Below the pieces are notes generated by a model. The model ran no database searches, was not told where the DNA came from, and saw only the letters and a list, made by a program, of their open reading frames with translations. Below, piece after piece: positions 54,266 through 64,000 of a stretch of DNA of 64,000 nucleotides (the stretch's first letter is position 1; each line of letters opens with the position of its first letter). Source of the DNA: Coriaria nepalensis. Lineage: Eukaryota; Streptophyta; Magnoliopsida; Cucurbitales; Coriariaceae. The position numbers and the translations under genes were made by a program. Location of the stretch: NCBI GenBank assembly GCA_027186245.1, contig CP114481.1, forward strand, positions 50,003,501-50,067,500. Reading direction: 5' to 3'.

Positions 54266-55596
54266 CAAGGAAAGTGTGCATTCGTTTAACCTTAAAATCA
54301 TTTCAATCAGTCATTTTAAGTCAATAACTTATTTCAAAGCAATTCGAACGAATTCTATTTTTGCACTACAAACACAACTTTTGTGCATAACTTGCAAATG
54401 ATCATTGCAAGGAAAGTGTGCATTCGTTTGACCTTAAAATCATTTCAATCAGTCATTTTAAGTAACTAACTTATTTCAAAGCAATTCGAACGAATTCTAT
54501 TTTTGCACTACAGACACAAGTTTTGTGCATAACTTGTTAATGATCATTGCACGGAAAGTGTGTATTCTTTTAACCTTAAAATCATTTCAATCAGTCATTT
54601 CAAGTAAATATCATATTTCAAAGCAATTCGAACGAATTCTATTTTTGCACTACAAACACAACTTTTGTGCATAACATGCAAATGATCATTCCAAAGAAAG
54701 TGTGCATTCATTTGACCTTAAAATCATTTCAATCAGTCATTTTAAGTCAATAACTTATTTCAAAGCAGTTCGAACGAATTCTATTTTTGCACTACAGACA
54801 CAACTTTTGTGCATAACTCGCAAATGATCATTGCAAGGAAAGTGTGCATTCGTTTAACCATAAAAACATTTCAATGAGTCATTTCAAGTCAATAACATAT
54901 TTCAAAGCAATTCGAACGAATTCTATTTTCGCACTACAAACACAAGTTTTGTGCATAACTTGCAAATGATCATTGCAAGGAAACTGTGCATTCGTTTAAC
55001 CTGAAAATCATTTCAATGAGTCATTTCAAGTCAATAACTAATTTCAAAGCAATTCGAACGAATTCTATTTTTGCACTACAAACACAAGTTTTGTGCATAA
55101 CTTGCAAATGATCATTGCAAGGAAAGTGTGCATTCGTTTAACCTTAAAATCATTTCAATCAGTCATTTCAAGTCAATAACTAATTTCAAAGCAATTCGAA
55201 AGAATTCTATTTTTGCACTACAAAAACATGTTTTGTGCATAACTTGCAAATGATCATTCGAAGGAAAGTGTGCATTCATTTAACCTTAAAATCATTTCAA
55301 TCAGTCATTTCAAGTAAATATCATATTTCAAAGCAATTCGAACGAATTCTATTTTTGCACTACACACACAACTTTTGTGCATAACTTGCAAATGATCATT
55401 GCAAGGAAAGTGTGCATTCGTTTAACCTTAAAATCATTTCAATGAGTCATTTCAAGTCAATAACTTATTTCAAAGCAAGTCGAACGAATTCTAGTTTTGC
55501 ACCACAGACACAAGTTTTGTGCATAACTTGCAAATGATCATTGCAAGGAAAGTGTGCATTCGTTTAACCTTAAAATCATTTCAATGAGTCATTTCA
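54266..55596 (+). repeat. 28-unit-offset duplication, right copy
   Basis: Partner of 50290-51620. Identity ends near 55598, where this copy continues as TCATTAACTTATTTC while the left copy has TCAATAACTTATTTC. The breakpoint thus falls within the conserved TCATTTCAAG segment of a unit, as expected for homologous exchange between units. Confidence 0.86.
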
Positions 55597-56072
55597 AGTC
55601 ATTAACTTATTTCAAAGCAAGTCGATAGAATTCTAGTTTTGCACTAAAGACCCAACTTTTGTGCATAACTGGCAAATGATCATTGCAAGGAAAGTGTGCA
55701 TTCGTTTCACCTTAAAATCATTTCAATGAGTCATTTCAAGTGAATCACTAATTTCAAAGCAATTCGAACGAATTCTATTTTTGCACTACAAACAGAACTT
55801 TTGTGCATAACTTGCAAATGATAATTCCAAAGAAAGTGTGCATTCATTTAACCTTAAAATCATTTCAATCAGTCATTTCAAGTCAATATCATATTTCAAA
55901 GCAATTCGAACGAATTCTATTTTTGCACTACAAAAACATGTTTTGTGCATAACATGCAAATGATCATAGCAAGGAAAGTGTGCATACGTTTAACGTTAAA
56001 ATCATTTCAATGAGTCATTTCAGGTCAATAACATATTTCAAAGCAATTCGAACGAAGTCTATTTTTGCTCTA

Positions 56073-56354
56073 TAAACACAAGTTTTGTGCATAACTTGCG
56101 AATGATCATTCCAAAGAAAGTGTGCATTCATTTAACCTTAAAATCATTTCAATCAGTCATTTCTAGTAAATATCATATTTCAAACAATTCGAACGAATTC
56201 TATTTTTGGACTACAAACACAAGTTTTGTGCATAACTTGCAAATGATCATTCCAAAGAAAGTGTGCATTCATTTAACCTTAAAATCATTTCAATCAGTCA
56301 TTTCAAGTAAATATCATATTTCAAACAATTCGAACGAATTCTATTTTTGGACTA
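56073..56354 (+). repeat. Two adjacent 141-bp units with the same deletion
   Basis: In both units (56073-56213 and 56214-56354) TTTCAAAGCAATTCG reads TTTCAAACAATTCG, at 56181 and 56322, 141 bp apart. Each is also followed by the rare TTTTTGGACTAC. One shortened unit was duplicated in tandem. Because 141 is a multiple of 3, one frame stays open through both and gives the longest frame of the window, 143 codons at 56087-56518, with an internally repeated product that I judge non-coding. Confidence 0.94.
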
Positions 56355-58190
56355 CAAACACAAGTTTTGTGCATAACTTGCAAAAGATCATTCCAAAGAA
56401 AGTGTGCATTCATTTAACCTTAAAATCATTTCAATCAGTCATTTCAAGTAAATATCATATTTCAAAGCAATTCGAACGAATTCTATTTTTGCACTACAGA
56501 CACAACTTTTGTGCTTAACTTGCAAATGATCATTGCAAGGAAATTGTGCATTCGTTTGACCTTAAAATCATTTCAATGAGTCATTTCAAGTTAAAAACTT
56601 TTTTTAAAGCAATTCGAACGAATTCTATTTTTGTACTACAGACACAAGTTTTGTGCATAACTTGCAAATGATCATTGCAAGGAAAGTGTGTATTCGTTTA
56701 ACCCTAAAATCATTTCAATGACTCATTTCAAGTCAATAACTTATTTCAAAGCAAGTCGAACGAATTCTAGTTTTGCACTAAAGACACAAGTTTTGTGCAT
56801 AACTTGCAAATGATCATTGCAAGGAAAGTGTGCATTCGTTTAACATTAAAATCATTTCAATGAGTCATTTCAAGTCAATAACTTATGTCAAAGCAAGTTG
56901 AAAGAATTCTAGTTTTGCACTAAAGACCCAACTTTTGTGCATAATTGGCAAATGATCATTGCAAGGAAAGTGTGCATTCGTTTCACCTTAAAATCATTTC
57001 AATGAGTCATTTCAAGTGAATCACTAATTTCAAAGCAATTCGAACGAATTGTATTTTTGCACTACAAACACAGGTTTTGTGCATAACTTGCAACTGATCA
57101 TTCCAAAGAAAGTGTGCATTCATTTAACCTTAAAATCATTTCAATCAGTCATTTCAAGTAAATATCATTTTCAAAGCAATTCGAACGAATTCTATTTTTG
57201 CACTACAAACACAAGTTTTGTGCATAACTTGCAAGTGATCATTGCAAGGAAAGTGCGCATTCGTTTGACCTTAAAATCATTTCAATGCTTCGTTTCAAGT
57301 CAATATCATATTTCAAAGCAATTCGAACGAATTCTGTTTTTGCACTACAAAAACAAGTTTTGTGCATAACTTGCAAATGATCATTCCAAAGAAAGTGTGC
57401 ATTCATTTAACCTGAAAATCATTTCAATCAGTCATTTCAAGTAAATATCATATTTCAAAGCAATTCGAACAAATTTTATTTTTGCACTACAAACACAAGT
57501 TTTGTGCATAACTTGCAAGTGATCATTGCAAGGAAAGTGCGCATTCGTTTGACCTTAAAATCATTTCAATGCTTCGTTTCAAGTCAATATCATATTTCAA
57601 AGCAATTCGAACGAATTCTGTTTTTGCACTACAAACACAACTTTTGTGAGTAATTTGCAAATAATCATAGCAAGAAAAGTGTGCATTCGTTTAACCTTAA
57701 AATCATTTCAATGAGTCATTTCAGGTTAATAACATATTTCAAAGCAATTCGAACGAATTCTAGTTTTGCACTACAGACACAACTTTTGTGCATAACTTGC
57801 AAATGATCATTCCAAAGAAAGTGTGCATTCATTTAACCTTAAAATCATTTCAATCAGTCATTTCAAGTAAATATCAAATTTCAAAGCAATTCGAACGAAT
57901 TCTATTTTTGCACTACAAACACAACTTTTGTGCATAACTTGCAAATGATCATTGCAAGGAAAGTGTGCATTCGTTTGACCTTAAAATCATTTCAGCCAGT
58001 CATTTTAAGTCAATAACTTATTTCGAAGCAATTCGAACGAATTCTATTTTTTCACTACAGACACAAGTTCTGTGCATAACTTGTAAATGATCATTGCAAG
58101 GAAAGTGTGTATTCGTTTAACCGTAAAATCATTTCAATGAGTCATTTCAAGTCAATCACTAATTTCAAAGCAATTCGAACGAATTCTGTT
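56355..58190 (+). repeat. Satellite with dimer duplication at 57.2-57.7 kb
   Basis: CAATGCTTCGTTTC is at 57283 and 57567, 284 bp apart, in matched pairs of units (GTGCGCATTCGTTTGACC then TCTGTTTTTGC). GAGTAATTTGC units begin a CAGGTTAATAAC context (57722, 58290) that characterises the rest of the window. A chance 106-codon frame lies at 57049-57369. No gene was found. Confidence 0.8.
57065..57205 (+). repeat. 141-bp unit, A lost in ATATCATATTTC
   Basis: TAAATATCATATTTCAAAG reads TAAATATCATTTTCAAAG at about 57160-57178. The deletion breaks the AAATAT/ATATTT dyad in this unit only. Confidence 0.88.
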
Positions 58191-59611
58191 TTTGCACTAG
58201 AAACACAACTTTTGTGAGTAATTTGCAAATAATCATAGCAAGGAAAGTGTGCATTCGTTTAACCTTAAAATCATTTCAATGAGTCATTTCAGGTTAATAA
58301 CATATTTCAAAGCAATTCGAACGAATTCTAGTTTTGCACTACAGACACAACTTTTGTGCATAACTTGCAAATGATCATTCCAAAGAAAGTGTGCATTCAT
58401 TTAACCTTAAAATCATTTCAATCAGACATTTCAAGTAAATATCATATTTCAAAGGAATTCGAACGAATTTTATTTTTGCACTACAAACACAACTTTTGTG
58501 CATAACTTGCAAATGATCATTGCAAGGAAAATGCGCATTCGTTTGTCCTTAAAATCATTTCAATGAGTTATTTCAAATCAATATCATATTTCAAAGCAAT
58601 TCGAACGAATTCTGTTTTTGCACTACAAACACAACTTTTGTGAGTAATTTGCAAATAATCATAGCAAGGAAAGTGTGCATTCGTTTAACCTTAAAATCAT
58701 TTCAATGAGTCATTTCTGGTGAATAAAATATTTTAAAGCAATTCGAACGAATTCTAGTTTTGCACTACAGACACAACTTTTGTGCATAACTTGCAAATGA
58801 TAATTCCAAAGAAAGTGTGCATTCATTTAACCTTAAAATCATTTCAATCAGTCATTTCAAGTAAATATCAAATTTCAAAGCAATTCGAACGAATTCTATT
58901 TTTGCACTACAAACACAACTTTTGTGCATAAGTTGCAAATGATCATTGCAAGGAACGTGTGCATTCGTTTGACCTTAAAATCATTTCAGTCAGTCATTTT
59001 AAGTCAATAACTTATTTCGAAGCAATTCGAACGAATTCTATTTTTTCACTACAGACACAAGTTCTGTGCATAACTTGTAAATGATCATTGCAAGGAAAGT
59101 GTGTATTCGTTTAACCATAAAATCATTTCAATGAGTCATTTCAAGTAAATATCATATTTCAAAGCAATTCGAACGAATTCTGTTTTTGCACTACAAATAG
59201 AACTTTTGTGAGTAATTTGCAAATAATCATAGCAAGGAAAGTGTGCATTCGTTTAACCTTAAAAATCATTTCAATGAGTCATTTTAGGTTAATAACATAT
59301 TTCAAAGCAATTCGAACGAAATCTATTTTTGCACTACAAACACAAGTTTTGTGCATAACTTCCACATGATCATTGCAAGGAAAGTGTGCATTCGTTTAAC
59401 CTTAAAATCATTTCAATCAGTCATTTTAAGTCAATAACTTATTTCAAAGCAATTCGAACGAATTCTATTTTTGCACTACAAACACAACTTTTGTGCATAA
59501 CTTGTAAATGATCATTGCAAGGAAAGGGTGTATTCGTTTAACCATAAAATCATTTCAATGAGTCATTTCAAGTAAATATCATATTTCAAAGCAATTCGAA
59601 CGAATTCTGTT
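58191..59611 (+). repeat. 10-unit (1420-bp plus 1) higher-order block, copy 1
   Basis: TTTGCACTAG at 58191 and 59612, CAGACATTTC at 58423 and 59844, and TTCACTACAG at 59045 and 60466 are each 1421 bp apart. The extra base is the A inserted near 59258. A 7-unit relation (TTCACTACAG 58051 to 59045, 994 bp) overlaps this block. Confidence 0.86.
59194..59336 (+). repeat. 143-bp unit with one inserted A
   Basis: CCTTAAAATCATTTC reads CCTTAAAAATCATTTC near 59258, a gain in an A run. It explains why the 10-unit offset around it is 1421 and not 1420. Confidence 0.92.
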
Positions 59612-61032
59612 TTTGCACTAGAAACACAATTTTTGTGAGTAATTTGCAAATAATCATAGCAAGGAAAGTGTGCATTCGTTTAACCTTAAAATCATTTCAA
59701 TGAGTCATTTCAGGTTAATAACATATTTCAAAGCAATTCGAACGGATTCTAGTTTTGCACTACAGACACAACTTTTGTGCATAACTTGCAAATGATCATT
59801 CCAAAGAAAGTGTGCATTCATTTAACCTTAAAATCATTTCAATCAGACATTTCAAGTAAATATCATATTTCAAAGCAATTCGAACGAATTTTATTTTTGC
59901 ACTACAAACACAAGTTTTGTGCATAACTTGCAAATGATCGTTGCAAGGAAAGTGCGCATTCGTTTGACCTTAAAATCATTTCAATGAGTTATTTCAAGTC
60001 AATATCATATTTCAAAGCAATTCGAACGAATTCTGTTTTTGCACTACAAACACAAATTTTGTGAGTAATTTGCAAATAATCATAGCAAGGAAAGTGTGCA
60101 TTCGTTTAACCTTAAAATCATTTCAATGAGTCATTTCAGGTTAATAACATATTTCAAAGCAATTCGAACGAATTCTAGTTTTGCACTACAGACACAACTT
60201 TTGTGCATAACTTGCAAATGATAATTCCAAAGAAAGTGTGCATTCATTTAACCTTAAAATCATTTCAATCAATCATTTCAAGTAAATATCAAATTTCAAA
60301 GCAATTCGAACGAATTCTATTTTTGCACTACAAACACAACTTTTGTGCATAACTTGCAAATGATCATTGCAAGGAAAGTGTGCATTCGTTTGACCTTAAA
60401 ATCATTTCAGTCAGTCATTTTAAGTCAATAACTTATTTCGAAGCAATTCGAACGAATTCTATTTTTTCACTACAGACACAAGTTCTGTGCATAACTTGTA
60501 AATGATAATTGCAAGGAAAGTGTGTATTCGTTTAACCATAAAATCATTTCAATGAGTCATTTCAAGTAAATATCATATTTCAAAGCAATTGGAACGAATT
60601 CTGTTTTTGCACTACAAACACAACTTTTGAGAGTAATTTGCAAATAATCATAGCAAGGAAAGTGTGCATTCGTTTAACCTTAAAATCATTTCAATGAGTC
60701 ATTTCAGGTTAATAACATATTTCAAAGCAATTCGAACGAATTCTAGTTTTGCACTACAGACACAACTTTTGTGCATAACTTGCAAATGATCATTCCAAAG
60801 AAAGTGTGCATTCATTTAACCTTAAAATCATTTCAATCAGTCATTTCAAGTAAATATCAAATTTCAAAGCAATTCGAACGAATTCTATTTTTCCACTACA
60901 AACACAACTTTTGTGCATAACTTGCAAATGATCATTGCAAGGAAAGTGTGCATTCGTTTGACCTTAAAATCATTTCAATCAGTCATTTTAAGTCAATAAC
61001 TTATTTCGAAGCAATTCGAACGAATTCTATTT
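59612..61032 (+). repeat. 10-unit higher-order block, copy 2
   Basis: Tandem partner of 58191-59611. Part of it (about 59612-60876) is found again at about 62736-64000, an offset of 3124 bp (22 units), with anchors CAGAC at 59844/62968 and TTCACTACAG at 60466/63590. That third copy runs into the window edge. Confidence 0.85.
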
Positions 61033-62408
61033 TTGCACTACAGACACAATTTTTGTGCATAACTTGTAAATGATCATTGCAAGGAAAGTGTGTATTCGTT
61101 TAACCATAAAATCATTTCAATGAGTCATTTCAAGTCAATATCATATTTCAAAGCAATTCGAACGAATTCTATTTTTGCACTACAAAAACATGTTTTGTGC
61201 ATAACTTGCAAATGATCATTCCAAGGAAAGTGTGCATTCATATAACCTTAAAATCATTTCAATCAGTCATTTCAAGTAAATATCATATTTCAAAGCAATT
61301 CGAACGAATTCTATTTTTGCACTACAAACACAACTTTTGTGCATAACTTGCAAATGATCATTGCAAGGAAAGTGTGCATTCTTTTAACCTTAAAATCATT
61401 TCAATGAGTCATTTCAAGTCAATAAATTATTTCAAAGCAAGTCGAACGAATTCTAGTTTTCCACTACAAACACAACTTTTGTGCATAACTTGCAAATGAT
61501 CATTGCAAGGAAAGTGTGCATTCGTTTAAAATTAAAATCATTTCAATGAGTCATTTCAGGTTAATAACATATTTCAAAGCAATTCGAACGAATTCTAGTT
61601 TTGCACTACAGACACAACTTTTGTGCATAACTTGCAAATGATCATTCCAAAGAAAGTGTGCATTCATTTAACCTTAAAATCATTTCAATCAGTCATTTCA
61701 AGTAAATATCAAATTTCAAAGCAATTCGAACGAATTCTATTTTTCCACTACAAACACAACTTTTGTGCATAACTTGCAAATGACCATTGCAAGGAAAGTG
61801 TGCATTCGTTTGACCTTAAAATCATTTCAATCAGTCATTTTAAGTCAATAACTTATTTCGAAGCAATTCGAACGAATTCTATTTTTGCACTACAGACACA
61901 ATTTTTGTGCATAACTTGTAAATGATCATTGCAAGGAAAGTGTGTATTCGTTTAACCATAAAATCATTTCAATGAGTCATTTCAAGTCAATATCATATTT
62001 CAAAGCAATTCGAACGAATTCTATTTTTGCACTACAAAAACATGTTTTGTGCATAACTTGCAAATGATCATTCCAAGGAAAGTGTGCATTCATATAACCT
62101 TAAAATCATTTCAATCAGTCATTTCAAGTAAATATCATATTTCAAAGCAATTCGAACGAATTCTATTTTTGCACTACAAACACAACTTTTGTGCATAACT
62201 TGCAAATGATCATTGCAAGGAAAGTGTGCATTCTTTTAACCTTAAAATCATTTCAATGAGTCATTTCAAGTCAATAAATTATTTCAAAGCAAGTCGAACG
62301 AATTCTAGTTTTCCACTACAAACACAACTTTTGTGCATAACTTGCAAATGATCATTGCAAGGAAAGTGTGCATTCGTTTAAAATTAAAATCATTTCAATG
62401 AGTCATTT
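60705..62408 (+). repeat. Nearly perfect tandem 6-unit (852-bp) duplication
   Basis: Copy 1 is 60705-61556 and copy 2 is 61557-62408. CAGGTTAATAAC (60705/61557), TTTCCACTAC (about 60891/61743) and the rare CATATAACC (TATAACC 61241/62093) are all 852 bp apart. By eye I found only one difference, ATGATCATTGC versus ATGACCATTGC near 61784. Such identity suggests a very recent duplication, though an assembly artefact cannot be excluded. Confidence 0.9.
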
Positions 62409-63880
62409 CAAGTCAATAAGGTATCTCAAAGCAAGTCGAAAGAATTCTAGTTTTGCACTACAGACCCAAGTTTTGTGCATAACTTGCAAATGATCATTCC
62501 AAAGAAAGTGTGCATTCATTTAACCTTAAAATCATTTCAATCAGTCATTTCAAGTAAATATCATATTTCAAAGCAATTCGAACGAATTTTATTTTTGCAC
62601 TACAAACACAAGTTTTGTGCATAACTTGCAAATGATCATTGCAAGGAAAGTGCGCATTCGTTTGACATTAAAATCATTTCAATGAGTCATTTCAAGTCAA
62701 TATCATATTTCAAAGCAATTCGAACGAATTCTGTTTTTGCACTACAAACACAACTTTTGTGAGTAATTTGCAAATAATCATAGCAAGGAAAGTGTGCATT
62801 CGTTTAACCTTAAAATCATTTCAATCAGTCATTTCAAGTAAATAACATATTTCAAAGCAATTCGAACGAATTCTAGTTTTGCACTACAGACACAACTTTT
62901 GTGCATAACTTGCAAATGATCATTCCAAAGAAAGTGTGCATTCATTTAACCTTAAAATCATTTCAATCAGACATTTCAAGTAAATATCATATTTCAAAGC
63001 AATTCGAACGAATTTTATTTTTGCACTACAAACACAAGTTTTGTGCATAACTTGCAAATGATCATTGCAAGGAAAGTGCGCATTCGTTTGACCTTAAAAT
63101 CATTTCAATGAGTTATTTCAAGTCAATATCATATTTCAAAGCAATTCGAACGAATTCTGTTTTTGCACTACAAACACAACTTTTGTGAGTAATTTGCAAA
63201 TAATCATAGCAAGGAAAGTGTGCATTCGTTTAACCTTAAAATCATTTCAATGAGTCATTTCAGGTTAATAACATATTTCAAAGCAATTCGAACGAATTCT
63301 AGTTTTGCACTACAGACACAACTTTTGTGCATAACTTGCAAAGGATAATTCCAAAGAAAGTGTGCTTTCATTTAACCTTAAAATCATTTCAATCAGTCAT
63401 TTCAAGTAAATACCAAATTTCAAAGCAATTCGAACGAATTCTATTTTTGCACTACAAACACAACTTTTGTGCATAACTTGCAAATGATCATTGCAAGGAA
63501 AGTGTGCATTCGTTTGACCTTAAAATCATTTCAATCAGTCATTTTAAGTCAATAACTTATTTCGAAGCAATTCGAACGAATTCTATTTTTTCACTACAGA
63601 CACAAGTTCTGTGCATAACTTGTAAATGATCATTGCAAGGAAAGTGTGTATTCGTTTAACCATAAAATCATTTCAATGAGTCATTTCAAGTAAATATCAT
63701 ATTTCAAAGCAATTCGAACGAATTCTATTTTTGCACTACAAACACAACTTTTCTGAGTAATTTGCAAATAATCATTGCAAGGAAAGTGTGCATTCGTTTA
63801 ACCTTGAAATCATTTCAATGAGTCATTTCAGGTTAATAACATATTTCAAAGCAATTCGAACGAATTCTAGTTTTGCACTA
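62409..63880 (+). repeat. Right-end satellite, third copy of the 59.6-60.9 kb block
   Basis: After a short stretch with CAATAAGGTATCTC, GTCGAAAG and CAGACCCAAG (62409-62480) that resembles domain I, unit types follow the 59612-60876 order at 22 units offset. The GTGAGTAATTTGC, CAGACATTTC and ATGATAATTCC markers are kept. No gene or unique sequence was seen. Confidence 0.82.
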
Positions 63881-64000
63881 CAGACACAACTTTTGTGCAT
63901 AACTTGCAAATGATAATTCCAAAGAAAGTGTGCATTCATTTAACCTTAAAATCATTTCAATCAGTCATTTCAAGTAAATATCAAATTTCAAAGCAATTCG
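63881..64000 (+). repeat. Partial final unit, cut by the window edge
   Basis: The last CAGACACAAC starts at 63881 and the sequence stops after 120 of 142 bases, within AAAGCAATTCG. The array therefore continues to the right. Confidence 0.97.

Larger units (their letters stand above)
1..64000 (+). repeat. 142-bp satellite DNA array, 450 complete units plus a 120-bp partial unit
   Basis: The whole window is one head-to-tail array. The block CAAACACAA or CAGACACAA recurs every 142 bases (1, 143, 285, 427, 569 and so on to 63881). Conserved pieces of the unit in order are GTGCATAACTTGCAAATGATC, seen with variants, then GGAAAGTGTGCATTCGTTTAA, AAAATCATTTCAATGAGTCA, TTTCAAAGCA and GAATTCTATTTTTGCACTA, each lightly diverged between units. 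All units face the same way and no unrelated insertion was seen. Both window edges fall inside the array, so the true array exceeds 64 kb. The most variable part is the TCAATAACTTATTT segment, which alternates with TCAATATCATATTT and TAAATATCATATTT. I do not recognise the family. A centromeric or heterochromatic role is inferred from size, purity, unit length and multimer structure, not shown by the sequence. Confidence 0.98.

Noticed and set aside
56087..56518. Open frame of 143 codons with an internally repeated product
   Set aside because: It exists because two adjacent 141-bp units preserve the frame. It resembles no known protein family, and single-base indels elsewhere in the array are not avoided.
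57049..57369. Open frames of 60-113 codons at 15243, 15610, 16445, 17013, 18575, 19569, 21858, 22590, 26260, 26544, 31230, 36362, 37519, 38031 and 57049
   Set aside because: All are shadows of the same satellite, with interchangeable products such as HNLQMIIPRKVCIHLTLKSF. They start and stop at variable points of the unit according to point changes.
1..64000. CRISPR array
   Set aside because: Repeats are contiguous 142-bp units with no unique spacers, and no cas genes are present.
1..64000. Canonical CENP-B box
   Set aside because: Only the TTCG....A half fits at TTCGAACGAATT. The CGGG needed at the 3' side is missing in every unit inspected.
1..64000. Telomeric repeats, rRNA, tRNA or transposon ends
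   Set aside because: No TTAGGG- or TTTAGGG-type runs, no tRNA-like cloverleaf and no change from satellite sequence anywhere. The 142-bp phase is continuous.
1..64000. Promoter-like AT-rich boxes (TATTTTTG, AAATATCATATTT)
   Set aside because: They are part of every unit or unit family and have no associated gene. AT richness alone explains them.
1..64000. Inverted segments within the array
   Set aside because: Every unit I phased reads CAAACACAA or CAGACACAA, or a one-base variant, on the plus strand. No reverse-complement block was seen.

Overview
This window is satellite DNA from end to end. One 142-bp AT-rich unit (about 31% G+C in a hand-made reference unit) repeats head to tail, always in the same orientation. 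It starts before base 1 and continues past base 64000. I followed the repeat phase by the recurring CAAACACAA / CAGACACAA block. There are 450 complete units in 1-63880 and a 120-bp partial unit at 63881-64000. The expected 63900 bp is short by 20 bp, and the indels I located (almost all 1 bp, one of 13 bp) account for exactly that. I found no gene, RNA gene, transposon, inversion or unique sequence. The open reading frames present are translations of the satellite and are not annotated as genes.

A large, pure, higher-order-organised satellite like this points to the nuclear genome of a multicellular eukaryote, most likely a centromeric, pericentromeric or subtelomeric heterochromatin block. 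I do not recognise the satellite family and cannot assign a kingdom from sequence alone. The unit length is close to one nucleosome core, as in many centromeric satellites, but centromere identity is inference.

Layout by dominant unit types and their multimers. 1-11503: units with AAAATT in place of ACCTT and ATTATCATTCC units, in nested 4-mer and 8-mer blocks plus a 5.5-kb-offset duplication. 11504-16448: transitional, with 3-mer and 4-mer duplications and three of the shortened units. 16449-21560: two tandem copies of an 18-unit (2556-bp) block. 21547-23500: 6-mer. 23500-34500: several 6-mers plus 10-, 16- and 21-unit offsets. 34504-39601: the most indel-rich stretch, including the only large deletion. 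39602-44100: 8-mer, then a regular 426-bp trimer run. 44100-48500: 4- to 7-unit blocks. 48500-56000: 9-, 16- and 28-unit duplications. 56000-64000: 2-, 4-, 6-, 7-, 10- and 22-unit blocks, including a nearly perfect 852-bp tandem pair.

Nothing here encodes a pathway. The content is evolutionary and structural: local amplification by whole-unit steps (unequal exchange or break-induced repair), a left-to-right change in unit types, variants at CpG positions that look like methyl-cytosine decay, and short dyad symmetries that come and go between unit types. All comparisons were made by eye; an alignment is needed for exact identities.
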